Source: Nocardia ignorata NBRC 108230
GTDB taxonomy: Bacteria; Actinomycetota; Actinomycetes; Mycobacteriales; Mycobacteriaceae
Direction of reading: 5' to 3'
Length of the DNA: 64,000 nt
Assembly (NCBI RefSeq): GCF_001612905.1
Contig: NZ_BDBI01000023.1
Location: 160,599 to 224,598, forward strand
In this document: one piece after another, positions 25,237 through 37,100 of the stretch
Numbering within the stretch: the stretch's first letter is position 1
Layout: every line of letters begins with the position of its first letter
The notes under the pieces: generated by a model
What the model saw: only the letters and a program-made list of their open reading frames with translations
What the model was told of the DNA's origin: nothing
Databases searched by the model: none
Translations under genes and position numbers: made by a program

Positions 25237-26376
25237 TCACCCGGCGAGATGGCGGGCGATCACCAGGCGCTGGATCTGATTGGTTCCCTCGAAGATCTGC
25301 ATCACCTTCGCCTCGCGCATGTAGCGCTCCACGGGGAAGTCCTGGGTGTAGCCGTAGCCGCCGAACACCTGGACGGCGTCGGTGGTCACCTTCATCGCGG
25401 CATCGGTGGCGGCGAGTTTGGCGACGCTGGCCTGACGCGAATAGGGCAGCCCGGCGTCGCGGCGGCGGGCGGCGTCGAGATAGGTGGCGCGGGCGGTGTC
25501 GACGGCGGCGGCCATGTCGGCGAGCACGAAGCCGAGGCCCTGGTGGTCGATGATCTTGCGGCCGAACGCTTCTCGCTCCTTGGCGTAGGCGACGGCCTCG
25601 TCGAGCGCGCGCTGGGCGACGCCCGTGGCGACGGCGGCGATGCCGAGGCGGCCCGCGTCGAGGGCGCTGAAGGCGATCGAAAGTCCTTGCCCCTCTTCGC
25701 CGATGCGGCGTTCGGCGGGCATGAACACGTCGTCGTAGGCGGCGGTGGTGGTCGGGATGCCGCGCAGACCCATCTTCTCCTCGGGCTTGCCGAAGCTCAG
25801 ACCCTCGGTGCCCGCGGGCACGAGGAAGCACGAAATGCCGCGCGAGCCTTCGCCGGTGCGCGCGAACAAGGTGTAGAAGTCGGCGCGGCCACCGTTGGTG
25901 ATCCAGGCCTTGGTTCCGGTGATCCGGTAACCGCCGTCGACGGGGGTCGCGCGGCAGCGCAGCGCGGCCGCGTCGGAACCGGCGTGCGACTCGGAAAGGC
26001 TGTAGGCGCCGATGGTTTCGCCCGAGAGCATTCCGGCCAGCCACTGCTGTTTCTGTTCGTCGGTGCCGTAGGTGAACAAGGGATGGCACGACAACCCGTG
26101 CACGCTCACCGCCACCGCGACCGCCGCCCACCGGCTCGCCAGCTCCTCGAGCACCTGCAGGTAAACCTCGTACGGCTGCGCGCCGCCACCGAACTCCTCG
26201 GGGTAGGGCAGGCTGAGCAGTCCGGCCGCGCCGAGGGCGGGGAAAACGCCCTCGGGAAAGACCCCGGTCTTCTCGCTCTCGGCAACGCGCGGCTCGAGCA
26301 CTTTGTCGGCGATCTCACGGGTCAGCTCGATCAGATCGCGCGCTTCTTCGGTGGGCAACATGCGGTCAACAGCCAT
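25237..26376 (-). CDS. Acyl-CoA dehydrogenase
   Basis: A 379-residue FAD enzyme of beta-oxidation. Typical stretches are YSLSESHAGSDAAAL and ITGTKAWITNGG (FAD/substrate loop), FEALDAGRLGIAA-like FSALDAGRLGIAA, YAKEREAFGRKI, VFGGYGYTQDFPVERYMREAK and the end motif IFEGTNQIQR with the catalytic Glu. It oxidises a fatty acyl-CoA to the enoyl-CoA. I start it at ATG 26376 (MAVDRMLPTEE); the longer open frame upstream is not family-like and would run into the divergent promoter. It diverges from a FadD gene, so both are probably in fatty acid use. Confidence 0.92.
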   Translation of the reverse strand: MAVDRMLPTEEARDLIELTREIADKVLEPRVAESEKTGVFPEGVFPALGAAGLLSLPYPEEFGGGAQPYEVYLQVLEELASRWAAVAVAVSVHGLSCHPLFTYGTDEQKQQWLAGMLSGETIGAYSLSESHAGSDAAALRCRATPVDGGYRITGTKAWITNGGRADFYTLFARTGEGSRGISCFLVPAGTEGLSFGKPEEKMGLRGIPTTTAAYDDVFMPAERRIGEEGQGLSIAFSALDAGRLGIAAVATGVAQRALDEAVAYAKEREAFGRKIIDHQGLGFVLADMAAAVDTARATYLDAARRRDAGLPYSRQASVAKLAATDAAMKVTTDAVQVFGGYGYTQDFPVERYMREAKVMQIFEGTNQIQRLVIARHLAG

Positions 26377-26454
26377 GGCCGTCACATTACGGCGGGGCCC
26401 GTCGAACGGTTCGCGCCGACAATGTGTCCGCCGGAATCTTGGCGGGGAGAACCG

Positions 26455-26482
26455 TTGCCCAGGCCAAACCTTTCGGTAACAT
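26455..26482 (+). promoter_or_regulatory. Putative promoter of the FadD gene
   Basis: TTGCCC at 26455-26460, 16-base spacer, TAACAT at 26477-26482, about 48 bases before the ATG. It is the best -35/-10 pair in the divergent FadE/FadD gap. Confidence 0.35.
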
Positions 26483-26530
26483 CCCGTGTGACGTGGATCA
26501 TTCCGCGGCGAGGGATTCGAAGGAGCACCG

Positions 26531-28165
<1,635 letters not shown>

Positions 28166-28172
28166 AACGACG

Positions 28173-28210
28173 AAAGGGCGGGCGCGGAATCGCTTCCACG
28201 CCCGCCCTTT
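28173..28210 (+). terminator. Terminator after FadD
   Basis: AAAGGGCGGGCG and CGCCCGCCCTTT form a perfect 12-bp stem around a 14-base loop that itself can pair GGAA with TTCC. The stem ends in TTT on both strands, so it can also serve the convergent gene. Confidence 0.85.
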
Positions 28211-28264
28211 CTGCCGTCCAAGCCCCTTCTCGGAGCAAGACCCGCGGCGCCGGCCGCCGAAGAT

Positions 28265-28657
28265 TCAGCAGTTACGGAGCTCGGGACTCTGGTTCAAGAG
28301 CTGGGCGCGTGGGCTGATGTAGCGGGTGTAGGTTTCCCCGCCGACCGCCGAGAGCGGGAAGGCCGCGACCCGGTGGCAGTTCTGGAAGGCCAACTTGACC
28401 CCGAAGTGGCGTTCCAGGCCACCGCGGATGGCGTCGGAGGCAAGGGCACGCAGCAGCTGGCCGCGGGCCGCCTCGTCCGGCGGCGGGACCCGGTTGTCGG
28501 CGTATTCGTCGGTGCCCGAACGTAGGTCATCGGCGACCCGGCTCACCACTTCCCAGGCATAGGGCAGCGACTGGCGGACACAGTCGACGAATTCCGCGTC
28601 GTCGATATCGCCCTGTTCGGCGCGTTCAAGTAAGGCGGCGGGAACATCGAGGGACAT
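28265..28657 (-). CDS. SCO5389-type conserved actinomycete protein
   Basis: A 130-residue soluble protein, MSLDVPAALLERAEQGDIDD at the start, then FVDCVRQSLPYAWEVVSRV, PPPDEAARGQLLRALASDAIRG, HFGVKLAFQNCHRVAAFP and a conserved end LLNQSPELRNC. The family is widespread in actinomycetes under the name of the Streptomyces gene SCO5389 and has no established function; the name is from memory. The start has AGGAGGAG about six bases upstream. It is convergent with FadD and upstream of the nitronate monooxygenase gene. Confidence 0.8.
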   Translation of the reverse strand: MSLDVPAALLERAEQGDIDDAEFVDCVRQSLPYAWEVVSRVADDLRSGTDEYADNRVPPPDEAARGQLLRALASDAIRGGLERHFGVKLAFQNCHRVAAFPLSAVGGETYTRYISPRAQLLNQSPELRNC

Positions 28658-28741
28658 GGCGCTCTCCTCCTGCTCGAAGTGTTTCGGTGGAATGCGATGC
28701 CCGGCCGAGTGTAAACGAAATCCGTTGTCGATAAGCGGGGT

Positions 28742-29773
28742 TCAGTCCGAAAGGGCGCGGCGCAGCGAGGATTTCGCATCCGACCACAGGGCGGTGACCA
28801 GTTCGCCCGCTGGTTGCTCGGGGCTGAGCGAATGTGCTTGCCCGGCCCACAGATTCACCTGATCCGGGTTGCCCGCAGCCCGGCCCTCGGCGCGCAAAGG
28901 CGAAGTGGCGTAATGGATTTCAGGATAGGCGGCGGGTGCTCCCGCGGTGTGGTCGGTGAGGAACCCGTTGCGGATGCCGCGCGCACGCCGACCGGTGAAG
29001 GCGCGGGTGAGCATGGTCGGTTCGGGGGAGCCGATCGCGCCACGGTGCACCGCGTTGGTTCCGGCTTCCGGGCAGCGCAGCAGGGCCGTGCCGACCTGCG
29101 CCGCCCGTGCGCCCGCGGCGAGAACCGCCGCGACCGCCGCGCCGGTCGCGATGCCACCCGCGGCGACGATCGGACGATCGGTGGCGGCGGTGAGCAGTTG
29201 CAGCAGGGCGAGCAGGCCGAGGGGGTCGATCGGGTCGTCGGCCGGATCGTCGAGGAAGCACGCGCGGTGCCCGCCCGCCTCGGCCCCCTGGGCGATCAGT
29301 GCGTCGGCGCCCGCGTCGAGCGCGATGGTGGCCTCGGCGGGCGAGGTCACCGTCACCCAGACCTCGGAGCCGACGGCGTGCAACCGGTCCACCTCCACCG
29401 CGGTGGGGCAGCCGAAGGTGGTCGACACCACCGCGACCGGCTCCTCGACCAGCAGGTCGAGCTTGTCGGCCCACCCGTCGGTGTCGTGCTTGGGTGTGCC
29501 GAGCGGAAACTCGATCCCGAGTTCGGCCAGGTAGCCCGCGTAGGAGGCTGGATCGGCGACCGGGCCAGGCGCGAAGAGGTTCACGCCGAACGGTCCCGGG
29601 GTGAGCGTCCTGATGGCGGCGATCTGCGCGGCCACCGCCTCGGTGCCGAGGTACCCGGCGGCCAGCTGTCCGAATCCGCCCGCGGCCGACACCGCGGCCA
29701 CCAATTCGGGAGTGGACGGGCCGCCCGCCATGGGCGCGGCGACGACGGGGACGCGCAAGCTCTCGATCACCAT
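28742..29773 (-). CDS. Nitronate monooxygenase-family FMN protein
   Basis: A 343-residue TIM-barrel flavoprotein. It opens LRVPVVAAPMAGGPSTPELVAAVSAAGG (FMN site). GADALIAQGAEAGGHRA holds the conserved His used as base, and IVAAGGIATGAAVAAVLAAGA is the phosphate-binding loop. The family oxidises propionate 3-nitronate or related nitronates and includes enoyl-ACP-reductase-like members. The frame is open 19 codons further upstream, but MVIESLRVP at 29773 matches the usual start. It is a probable detoxification enzyme, apparently monocistronic. Confidence 0.87.
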   Translation of the reverse strand: MVIESLRVPVVAAPMAGGPSTPELVAAVSAAGGFGQLAAGYLGTEAVAAQIAAIRTLTPGPFGVNLFAPGPVADPASYAGYLAELGIEFPLGTPKHDTDGWADKLDLLVEEPVAVVSTTFGCPTAVEVDRLHAVGSEVWVTVTSPAEATIALDAGADALIAQGAEAGGHRACFLDDPADDPIDPLGLLALLQLLTAATDRPIVAAGGIATGAAVAAVLAAGARAAQVGTALLRCPEAGTNAVHRGAIGSPEPTMLTRAFTGRRARGIRNGFLTDHTAGAPAAYPEIHYATSPLRAEGRAAGNPDQVNLWAGQAHSLSPEQPAGELVTALWSDAKSSLRRALSD

Positions 29774-29933
29774 GCCAAGAGTGTGGCCCGGCGAACCGGT
29801 GTCCAGCCCCCGCGACACCGTCTGTAACACGCCTCGAACCTGGGCTCGTTACCAATCAACACCCGATTCACCTGGGATTTTGCCACCGAAGGTTGCGGAA
29901 TGATCACGGCGCGGTACAGTTCACATCACGACG

Positions 29934-30000
29934 GATGCCGAACCGTTACACATAGTCCGGCATCGGGAGAGATCCCAGGTCGATCGCGAGATCGGCTTCG
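29934..30000 (+). promoter_or_regulatory. Structured leader upstream of the M23 peptidase gene
   Basis: Three hairpins stand in a row. The first pairs GATGCCG (29934-29940) with CGGCATC (29958-29964). The second is GGGA-GAGA-TCCC (29965-29976). The third is CGATC-GCGA-GATCG (29981-29994). The last two have GNRA tetraloops. Together they occupy the 5' leader 35-100 bases before the start. I cannot match them to a known riboswitch; actinomycete cell-wall hydrolase genes often have c-di-AMP riboswitches, but I do not see that consensus here. Confidence 0.4.
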
Positions 30001-30034
30001 TACCGTCATTGTCGCCGGACGCTAGGACGAAACC

Positions 30035-30895
30035 TTGTCGCAGCACCGTATGGGCCCCGATTCGATCTCCGTCAAGGCCCTGCTGGCCGACGGTGGCGCC
30101 GGACGCCCCAGCCGGCACCGCGCCGCGCCCTCGCGCACCGAGCGGGTGCGGGCCGCCGCCGGTGCCGCGGTCGCCGCGGGCGCCCTGGTCGGGACCGCCG
30201 CGCAGGTCGTCCCCGCCATCGCCTACGCCGCCCCGCTGCTGCCGACCACCCAGGACGACGTCGAGGAATCCGTCGTTCCGGAGTCGGCCCGCGAAGACGT
30301 GAACCTCGTCGCCGCGCAGGAAGTCGCCTCCCACGTCGAGGCGCCCGCGCCGGTGCAGGCCGTCGCCGCCCCCATCGCCGCTCCGGTGGCCGCCCCGTTC
30401 GGTATCGGCAACCTGCCCCCGGAGATCTCCGGCCCACTGGCGCAGGTCGAAGACATCCTGCAGGGCATCCAGCACCAGGTCGCGCCGCCGCAGGCCGCCC
30501 GCCCGGTCGCCGGTCCCATCAGCTCCGGCTTCGGCGCCCGCTGGGGCGCCATGCACAGCGGCATCGATTTCGCCGACAACCTCGGCGCCCCGATCCACTC
30601 CGTCATGAGCGGCACCGTCGTCGAGGCGGGCCCGGCCTCGGGCTTCGGCCTGTGGGTGCGGGTGCTGCAGGACGACGGCACCACCGCGGTCTACGGCCAC
30701 GTCAACGACATGCTCGTCAGCGAGGGTCAGCGGGTGAACGCGGGCCAGGTCATCGCGACCGTCGGCAACCGCGGCCAGTCCACCGGCCCGCACCTGCACC
30801 TCGAGATCTGGGATCAGGGCGGCGCCAAGATCGACCCGCTGCCGTACCTGGCTTCCAAGGGCGTTCCGATGGAATGGGGCCCGTCGGCTCACTGA
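30035..30895 (+). CDS. Secreted M23 (LytM-type) metallopeptidase
   Basis: A 286-residue cell-wall endopeptidase. The N-terminus has basic residues (RHRAAPSRTERVR), a hydrophobic stretch (AAAGAAVAAGALVGTAAQVV) and a likely signal-peptidase site at AYA-AP. An Ala/Pro/Val-rich linker follows, then the peptidase domain: SGFGARWGAMHSGIDFAD with the zinc ligands His and Asp (HxxxD), VYGHVNDMLV, and GPHLHLEIWD with the HxH zinc/catalytic pair. It would cut peptidoglycan cross-bridges outside the membrane. The start is TTG 30035 with AGGA upstream. A structured leader precedes it and a terminator follows. Confidence 0.88.
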   Translation: MSQHRMGPDSISVKALLADGGAGRPSRHRAAPSRTERVRAAAGAAVAAGALVGTAAQVVPAIAYAAPLLPTTQDDVEESVVPESAREDVNLVAAQEVASHVEAPAPVQAVAAPIAAPVAAPFGIGNLPPEISGPLAQVEDILQGIQHQVAPPQAARPVAGPISSGFGARWGAMHSGIDFADNLGAPIHSVMSGTVVEAGPASGFGLWVRVLQDDGTTAVYGHVNDMLVSEGQRVNAGQVIATVGNRGQSTGPHLHLEIWDQGGAKIDPLPYLASKGVPMEWGPSAH

Positions 30896-30925
30896 GCGGA
30901 TATCGCCCGCAAACAGGCACGATCG

Positions 30926-30956
30926 AGTGACGGTGGTTCGTATGAGCCCCGTCACT
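30926..30956 (+). terminator. Terminator after the M23 gene
   Basis: AGTGACGG, one bulged T, GGTTC, loop GTAT, GAGCC, CCGTCACT: a 13-bp stem with one bulge, followed by TTGCCGTT, 30 bases after the peptidase stop. Confidence 0.6.
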
Positions 30957-31060
30957 TTGCCGTTGAACGGGCAACAGTGACAAAGCCTGCGCCGATACTC
31001 CTCTGGGCCCGAGATTCTGGGGGCTACCGGCGCGATCCCGGTATGTGTGTGGACGGTCGA

Positions 31061-31066
31061 TATGAT
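31061..31066 (+). promoter_or_regulatory. Possible -10 element ahead of NRPS1
   Basis: TATGAT in the 235-base gap before the first NRPS gene, 65 bases before its ATG. No convincing -35 is seen, so the call is weak. Confidence 0.22.
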
Positions 31067-31130
31067 GGCCCGATCTGCACGGTGCGGTTGTGGCCGCGCG
31101 TCAGGCTCGATGAGAGGTGAATGATCCCGC

Positions 31131-34100
31131 ATGGAAACTGCCCGTCGTTCTGCCCGCGGTAACCGCCGTCGCCGGTCGAGCAGTCCGACTTTCGGGCAGT
31201 TGCTGACCGCCGCTGTCGAGTCGTCGGCCGATCGGGTGGCAGTCCGGTTCAATCCCACCGGCGAGCCCGCCGATCAGCGCGAGCTCACCTATTCGGAGTT
31301 CGACCAGCGGTCGGCCCAGCTGGCGCGGGAACTGATCGGGCGCGGCATCGGCCCCGGCGACGTGGTCGCCATCGGCATCGCCCGCAGCATCGAATCGGTG
31401 CTCGCGGTGTGGGCCATCGCCAAGACCGGCGCCGCCTACGTGCCGGTCGACCCGAACTACCCGGCCGACCGCATCGCCCACATCCTGTCCGACTCCGGTG
31501 CGGTCCTCGGCCTCACCACCACCGCGCACCGCGCGGTCCTCGGCACCACACTGCCGTGGCTCGAGCTCGACGACTCCGCGACCGCCGAACGGATCGCCGC
31601 CCAGCCCGCGCACCCGGTGTCCTACGCCGACCGCGTCCGCACGCTCGACGAGCGTCATCCGGCGTACCTGATCTACACCTCCGGCTCCACCGGCAAGCCC
31701 AAGGGCGTCGTGGTCACCCACACCGGCCTCGCCCCGCTGGTCGCCGCCGAACGCGAGCACTACGGCGTCACCGCCGACTCGCGCGTGCTGCACGTGTGCT
31801 CGCCGAACTTCGACGTGTCGGTGCTCGAGCTGCTGCTGGCGTTCTCGGCGGGCGCCACCCTGGTGATCGCGCCGCCGCAGGTGTTCGGCGGCTTCGAACT
31901 GGCCGACCTGCTGCGCCGCGAGCGGGTGTCGCACATGCTCATCACACCCGGTGCGCTGGAATCGGTGGAGGCGGCCGATCTCGGCGATCTGAAGGTCGTC
32001 GTGGTCGCGGGTGACAAGTTCGGCCCGGAATTGGTCGGCCGCTGGGCCGTCGGTGATCGCCGCTTCTACAACGGTTACGGCCCGACCGAGGCGACGATCC
32101 TCGCCACCAGCACCTCGCCGATGGATCCCGCCGCCCCGGTGACGATCGGTTCGGCCATCGCCGGAATCGGTGCGTTCGTGCTCGATTCGCGGCTGCGACC
32201 GGTGCCCGCCGGGGTGATCGGCGAGCTGTACCTGTCCGGTCCCGCGCTGGCGCAGGGCTATCTGAACCGGCCCGCGCTGACCGCGGAGCGTTTCGTCGCG
32301 AGCCCGTTCGGCGCGCAGGCGGGCGACGCCACCGCCCGGCTGTACCGCACCGGCGACCTGGTGCGCCGCAGCGAATCCGGTGACGGTGTCATCGAATACA
32401 TGGGCCGCTCGGACTTCCAGGTGAAGATCCGCGGCTTCCGCATCGAGCTCGGCGAGATCGACAACGCCCTCACCGCGCACCCCGACATCGACTTCGCGGC
32501 CACCCTCGGCAAGACACTGCCCTCGGGCGTCACCGCGCTGGTGTCGTATGTGCTGCCGCGCGCGGGCGCCACCCTCGACATCCCCGCCGTCGACGCGTTC
32601 CTCTCGGAGTCGTTGCCCGGCTATATGATTCCGGCCGCCATCATGGTGCTCGACCGGATCCCGCTCACCCCGGTTGGCAAGCTCGACCGCAACGCCCTGC
32701 CGGAACCGGTGTTCGCCGCGCGCGAGTTCCGCGCACCGTCCACCCCGGTCGAGGAGATCGTCGCCGACGTCTTCGCCGCCCTGCTCACCACCGGTGGCGA
32801 CGAGGAGATCCGGGTCGGCGCCGACGACGACTTCTTCGAACTCGGCGGCAACTCGCTGCTCGCCGCCCAGGCGGCCACCCGCATCGGCGCCGCGCTCGAC
32901 ACCAGGGTGCCGGTGCAGGTGCTGTTCGAGGCGAGCACCGTGTCGGCGCTGGCCGAACGGGTGGAACGCCACATCGGCACCGGCTCCGGCCAGGAACTCC
33001 TGCCCCAGGAGCGGCCCGAGATCATTCCGCTGTCGTTCGCGCAGCAGCGGATGTGGTTCCTGAACCGGTTCGATCCGGCCAGTGCCGTGAACAACATGCC
33101 CATCGCGGTGCGGCTGTCGGGCGCGCTCGACGTCGACGCCCTGCGCGCGGCGGTACGCGACCTGGTGACCAGGCACGAGGTGCTGCGCACCATGTACCCG
33201 CAGGTCGACGGCGCCGGTCAGCAGCTGATTCTGCCGGTGTCCGATCCGCGCGCGGTGCCGGAGATGGCCTGCGAGCAGGTCACCGAGGAGCAGGTGCCCG
33301 GGCTCGTCGCCGAGACCGTCGGTGTCGGCTTCGATGTGTCGCTCGCGCCGCCGATCCGGCTGCGGTTGCTCCGGCTCACCGCGCAGGAGCATGTGCTGAT
33401 CTGCGTGGTCCACCACATCGCCGGTGACGGTGTGTCGATGGGCCCGCTCACCCGCGACCTGATGACCGCCTATGTGCAGCGCAGCGCGGGGTCCGAACCC
33501 CAATTGCCGCCGCTGCGTGTGCAATACGCCGACTTCACGCTGTGGCAGCGCGCCGTGCTCGGCACCGAGGACGATCCGGAGTCGGTGCTGGCGCAGCAGA
33601 TCGGCTACTGGCGCACCCAACTCGCCGGCCTGCCCGATCAGCTCGCCCTCCCCGCCGACCGGCCGCGCCCCTCGGTCGCCACCTACCGTGGCGCCACCTT
33701 CGACTTCCGCATCCCCGCCGACGTGCACGCCGGGCTGGACAAGCTCGCGCACGCCCACAACTCGACGCTGTTCATGGTGGTGCACGCGGCGCTGTCGGCG
33801 CTGCTCGCGCGGCTGTCGGGCAGCACCGATATCGCGATCGGCACGCCGGTGGCGGGCCGTGGTGACGCCGCCCTCGACGACCTCATCGGCATGTTCGTCA
33901 ACACCCTCGTGCTGCGCACCGAGGTGGATCCGGCGATGGGCTTCGAGGAACTGCTCGCCCAGGCCCGCGCCACCGATGTGGCCGCGTTCGGCCACGCCGA
34001 CGTGCCGTTCGAGCGGCTGGTCGAGCTGCTCGATCCGGCCCGTTCCACCGCGCGGCACCCGCTGTTCCAGGTGATGCTCGCCTTCCAGAACATGGCGCGC

Positions 34101-37100
34101 ACCGCGCTCGAGCTGCCGGGGATGACCGTCAGCGGGGTGGACCTCAGCATCCCGTTCGCCAAGTTCGACCTGCAGTTCGAGATGGTCGAGGACACCGATC
34201 GCCACGGCGTACCGCACGGCATCGCGGTCGGCCTGACCTATGCGACCGACCTGTTCGACGCGGCAACCGTGGAAGGTATCGCCGCCCGGTTCGTCCGGCT
34301 GCTCACCGCCGTCGTCGCCGACCCGGCGGCCCCGCTCGGCGGGCACGAGCTGATGGAGCAGGCCGAGCTGGATCGAATCCTGCTGGGCTGGAACGACACC
34401 CGTCACGAGCTGGCGCCCGCGCTGCTGCTCGACGGTTACCGCCGTGCGGTGGCCGAACACCCCGATGCGGTCGCGCTCGCCTACGAGGGCGCCGAACTGA
34501 CATACCGGGAGTTCGACGAGCGGGTGAACCGTTTGGCGCGCAAGCTTGTCGCCGACGGCGTCGGACCGGAATCGTATGTGGCGCTGGCGGTTCGGCGTTC
34601 GCTCGATTTGGTGGTCGGCATGTACGCCATCGTCACGGCCGGTGGCGCGTACGTGCCGCTCGACCCGGACCACCCCGCCGAGCGCATCGCCCACATTCTC
34701 GACACCGCGCAGCCGGTGTGCGTGCTCACCACCACCGCCGACGCGGTCGAGGTGCCTGCCGGAACCCCGGTGATCGCAATAGATACCGTTGCGCTGCAGA
34801 ACTTCTCGGCCGAACCGCTGACCGCGTCCGAGCTGGCGCGCCCGGTCCTGCCGCAGCACCCCGCCTACGTCATCTTCACCTCCGGTTCCACCGGCAGGCC
34901 CAAGGGTGTCGCGGTGTCGCACGCGGCGATCGAGAACCAGATCGCCTGGATGCTCGCCGAATACCCGCTCGGCCCCGGCGATGTGTACCTGCAGAAGACC
35001 GCGACCACCTTCGACGTGTCGCTGTGGGGCTACTTCATGCCGCTGCGCACCGGCGCGAAGCTGGTCGTCGCCACCCACGACGGGCACCGCGACCCGGCCT
35101 ACATCGCCGAAACCATTGCGGCGCAACGCGTCACGATGACCGACTTCGTGCCGTCGATGCTCACCGTCTTCGCCGCGCACACCGCGCCGGGCAGCATTCC
35201 CACCCTGCGCGATGTGTTCGCGATCGGTGAGGCGCTGCCGCCGGAGACCGTCGCCGCCGTGCGCGCGGTCTCGGACGCCCGCGTGCACAACCTGTACGGG
35301 CCCACCGAGGCCGCCGTCTCGGTGACCTACTGGCCCGCCGACGACCCGGGCCGCGGCTCGGTGCCGATCGGTGTGCCGGAGTGGAATACCCAGGTGTACG
35401 TGCTGGATTCGCGGCTGCGTCCGGTTCCCGCGGGTGTCGTCGGCGAGCTCTACCTCGCCGGTGATCAGCTCGCGCGCGGGTATGTCGCCAGGCCGGACCT
35501 CACCGCAGACCGCTTCGTCGCCAATCCCTTCGGTGCGAACGCGCGCATGTACCGCACCGGCGACCTGGTGGTCTGGCGCACGCAGCCAGACGGCCGTGGC
35601 ACGCTGGAATACCTGGGCCGCACCGACTTCCAGGTGAAGTTCCGTGGTCAGCGCATCGAACTCGGCGAGATCGAGACCGCGCTGCTCGGCCGGCCCGCCG
35701 TGAGCCAGGCCGTGGCGATTGTCGCGGATTCGCCTGCGGGAGAACAGCTCGTGGCCTACGCGGTGCCGAAGCCGGGCGCCACGATCGAACCGGCACCGCT
35801 GCTGGCCGCCATCGGTGAGACGCTGCCCTCTTACATGGTTCCGGCCGCGCTGGTCGCGCTCGACGAACTGCCGCTCAACCCCAGCGGCAAACTCGACCGC
35901 AAGGCGCTGCCCGCCCCCACCTTCACCGCGGGCGAGTTCCGGGCACCGGCCACGCCCACCGAGGAGATCGTGGCGGGCGTCTACGCCGAACTGCTCGGCA
36001 TGGCCCGAGTCGGCGCCGATGACGACTACTTCGCGCTCGGCGGCAACTCGCTGCTGGCCACCCGTGCGATCGCCAGGATCAACGAGGCGCTCGACGCCGA
36101 CATCAGCATCCGCGACCTCTTCGAGGCCCCGACGGTGACCGCGCTGGCCGCCCGGATCAGCGCGAGCGGTTCCGGCGCACGGCCCGCCCTCGTCCCCGCC
36201 GCGCGCCCGCAGCGGATTCCGCTGTCGCTGGCGCAGCAGCGCATGTGGGTGCTCAACCAGGTCGACCCCGCCTCGGGTGCCTACAACCTGCCCTTCGCGC
36301 TCCGCCTCACCGGGGGCCTCGATGTGGCCGCGCTCGACGCCGCCATCGCCGATGTGCTCGGCAGGCACGAGTCGCTGCGCACCCGTTTCCCCGCCGCCGA
36401 CGGCGACGGCGCCTACCAGGAGATCGTCGCGGTCGCCGAGGTGCTGCCCGACGGTCTGGTCGTGGAGACCACCGACGACGCGCTCGGCCGGGTCGCCGAA
36501 CTCGCGAGCGCCGGTTTCGACGTCACCCGTGAGGTGCCCGTGCGGACGCGGCTGCTCACCGACGGATCGTCGGATTCGCTGCTGGTGTTCGTGGTGCACC
36601 ACATCTCCGCCGACGGTGCCTCGCTCGCCCCGCTGGCGCGCGACCTGATCACCGCCTATGTCGCCCGCACGGGTGGGCAGAGCCCGGCGTGGACCCCGCT
36701 GCCGGTGCAGTACGCGGACTTCGCGCTCTGGCAGCGCGAAGTGGTCGGCGCCGACGACGAGCCGGGTTCGGTGGCCGCCGCCCAGCTCGACTACTGGCGC
36801 GGCCAGCTGGCCGGGATGCCGCCGCTGCTGGAGCTGCCGCAGGACCGTCCGCGTCCCTCCGTGCCGAGCCTGCGCGGTGCGACCACCGAGCTGCGATTGC
36901 CGGCCGAGGTGCACGAGCAGCTGAATCATCTTGCGCGCGAGCACAAGTCGTCGCTGTTCATGGTTGTGCACGCGGCGCTGGCCGTGTTGCTCGCCCGGCT
37001 GTCGGGCAGCACCGACATCGCGATCGGCACCGCCGTCGCCGGTCGTGGTGAGCGGGCGCTCGACGAGCTGGTCGGCATGTTCGTCAACACGCTCACGCTG

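Noticed and set aside
29880..30034. c-di-AMP (ydaO-type) riboswitch before the M23 gene
   Set aside because: The expected conserved blocks are not recognisable; left as an unidentified structured leader.
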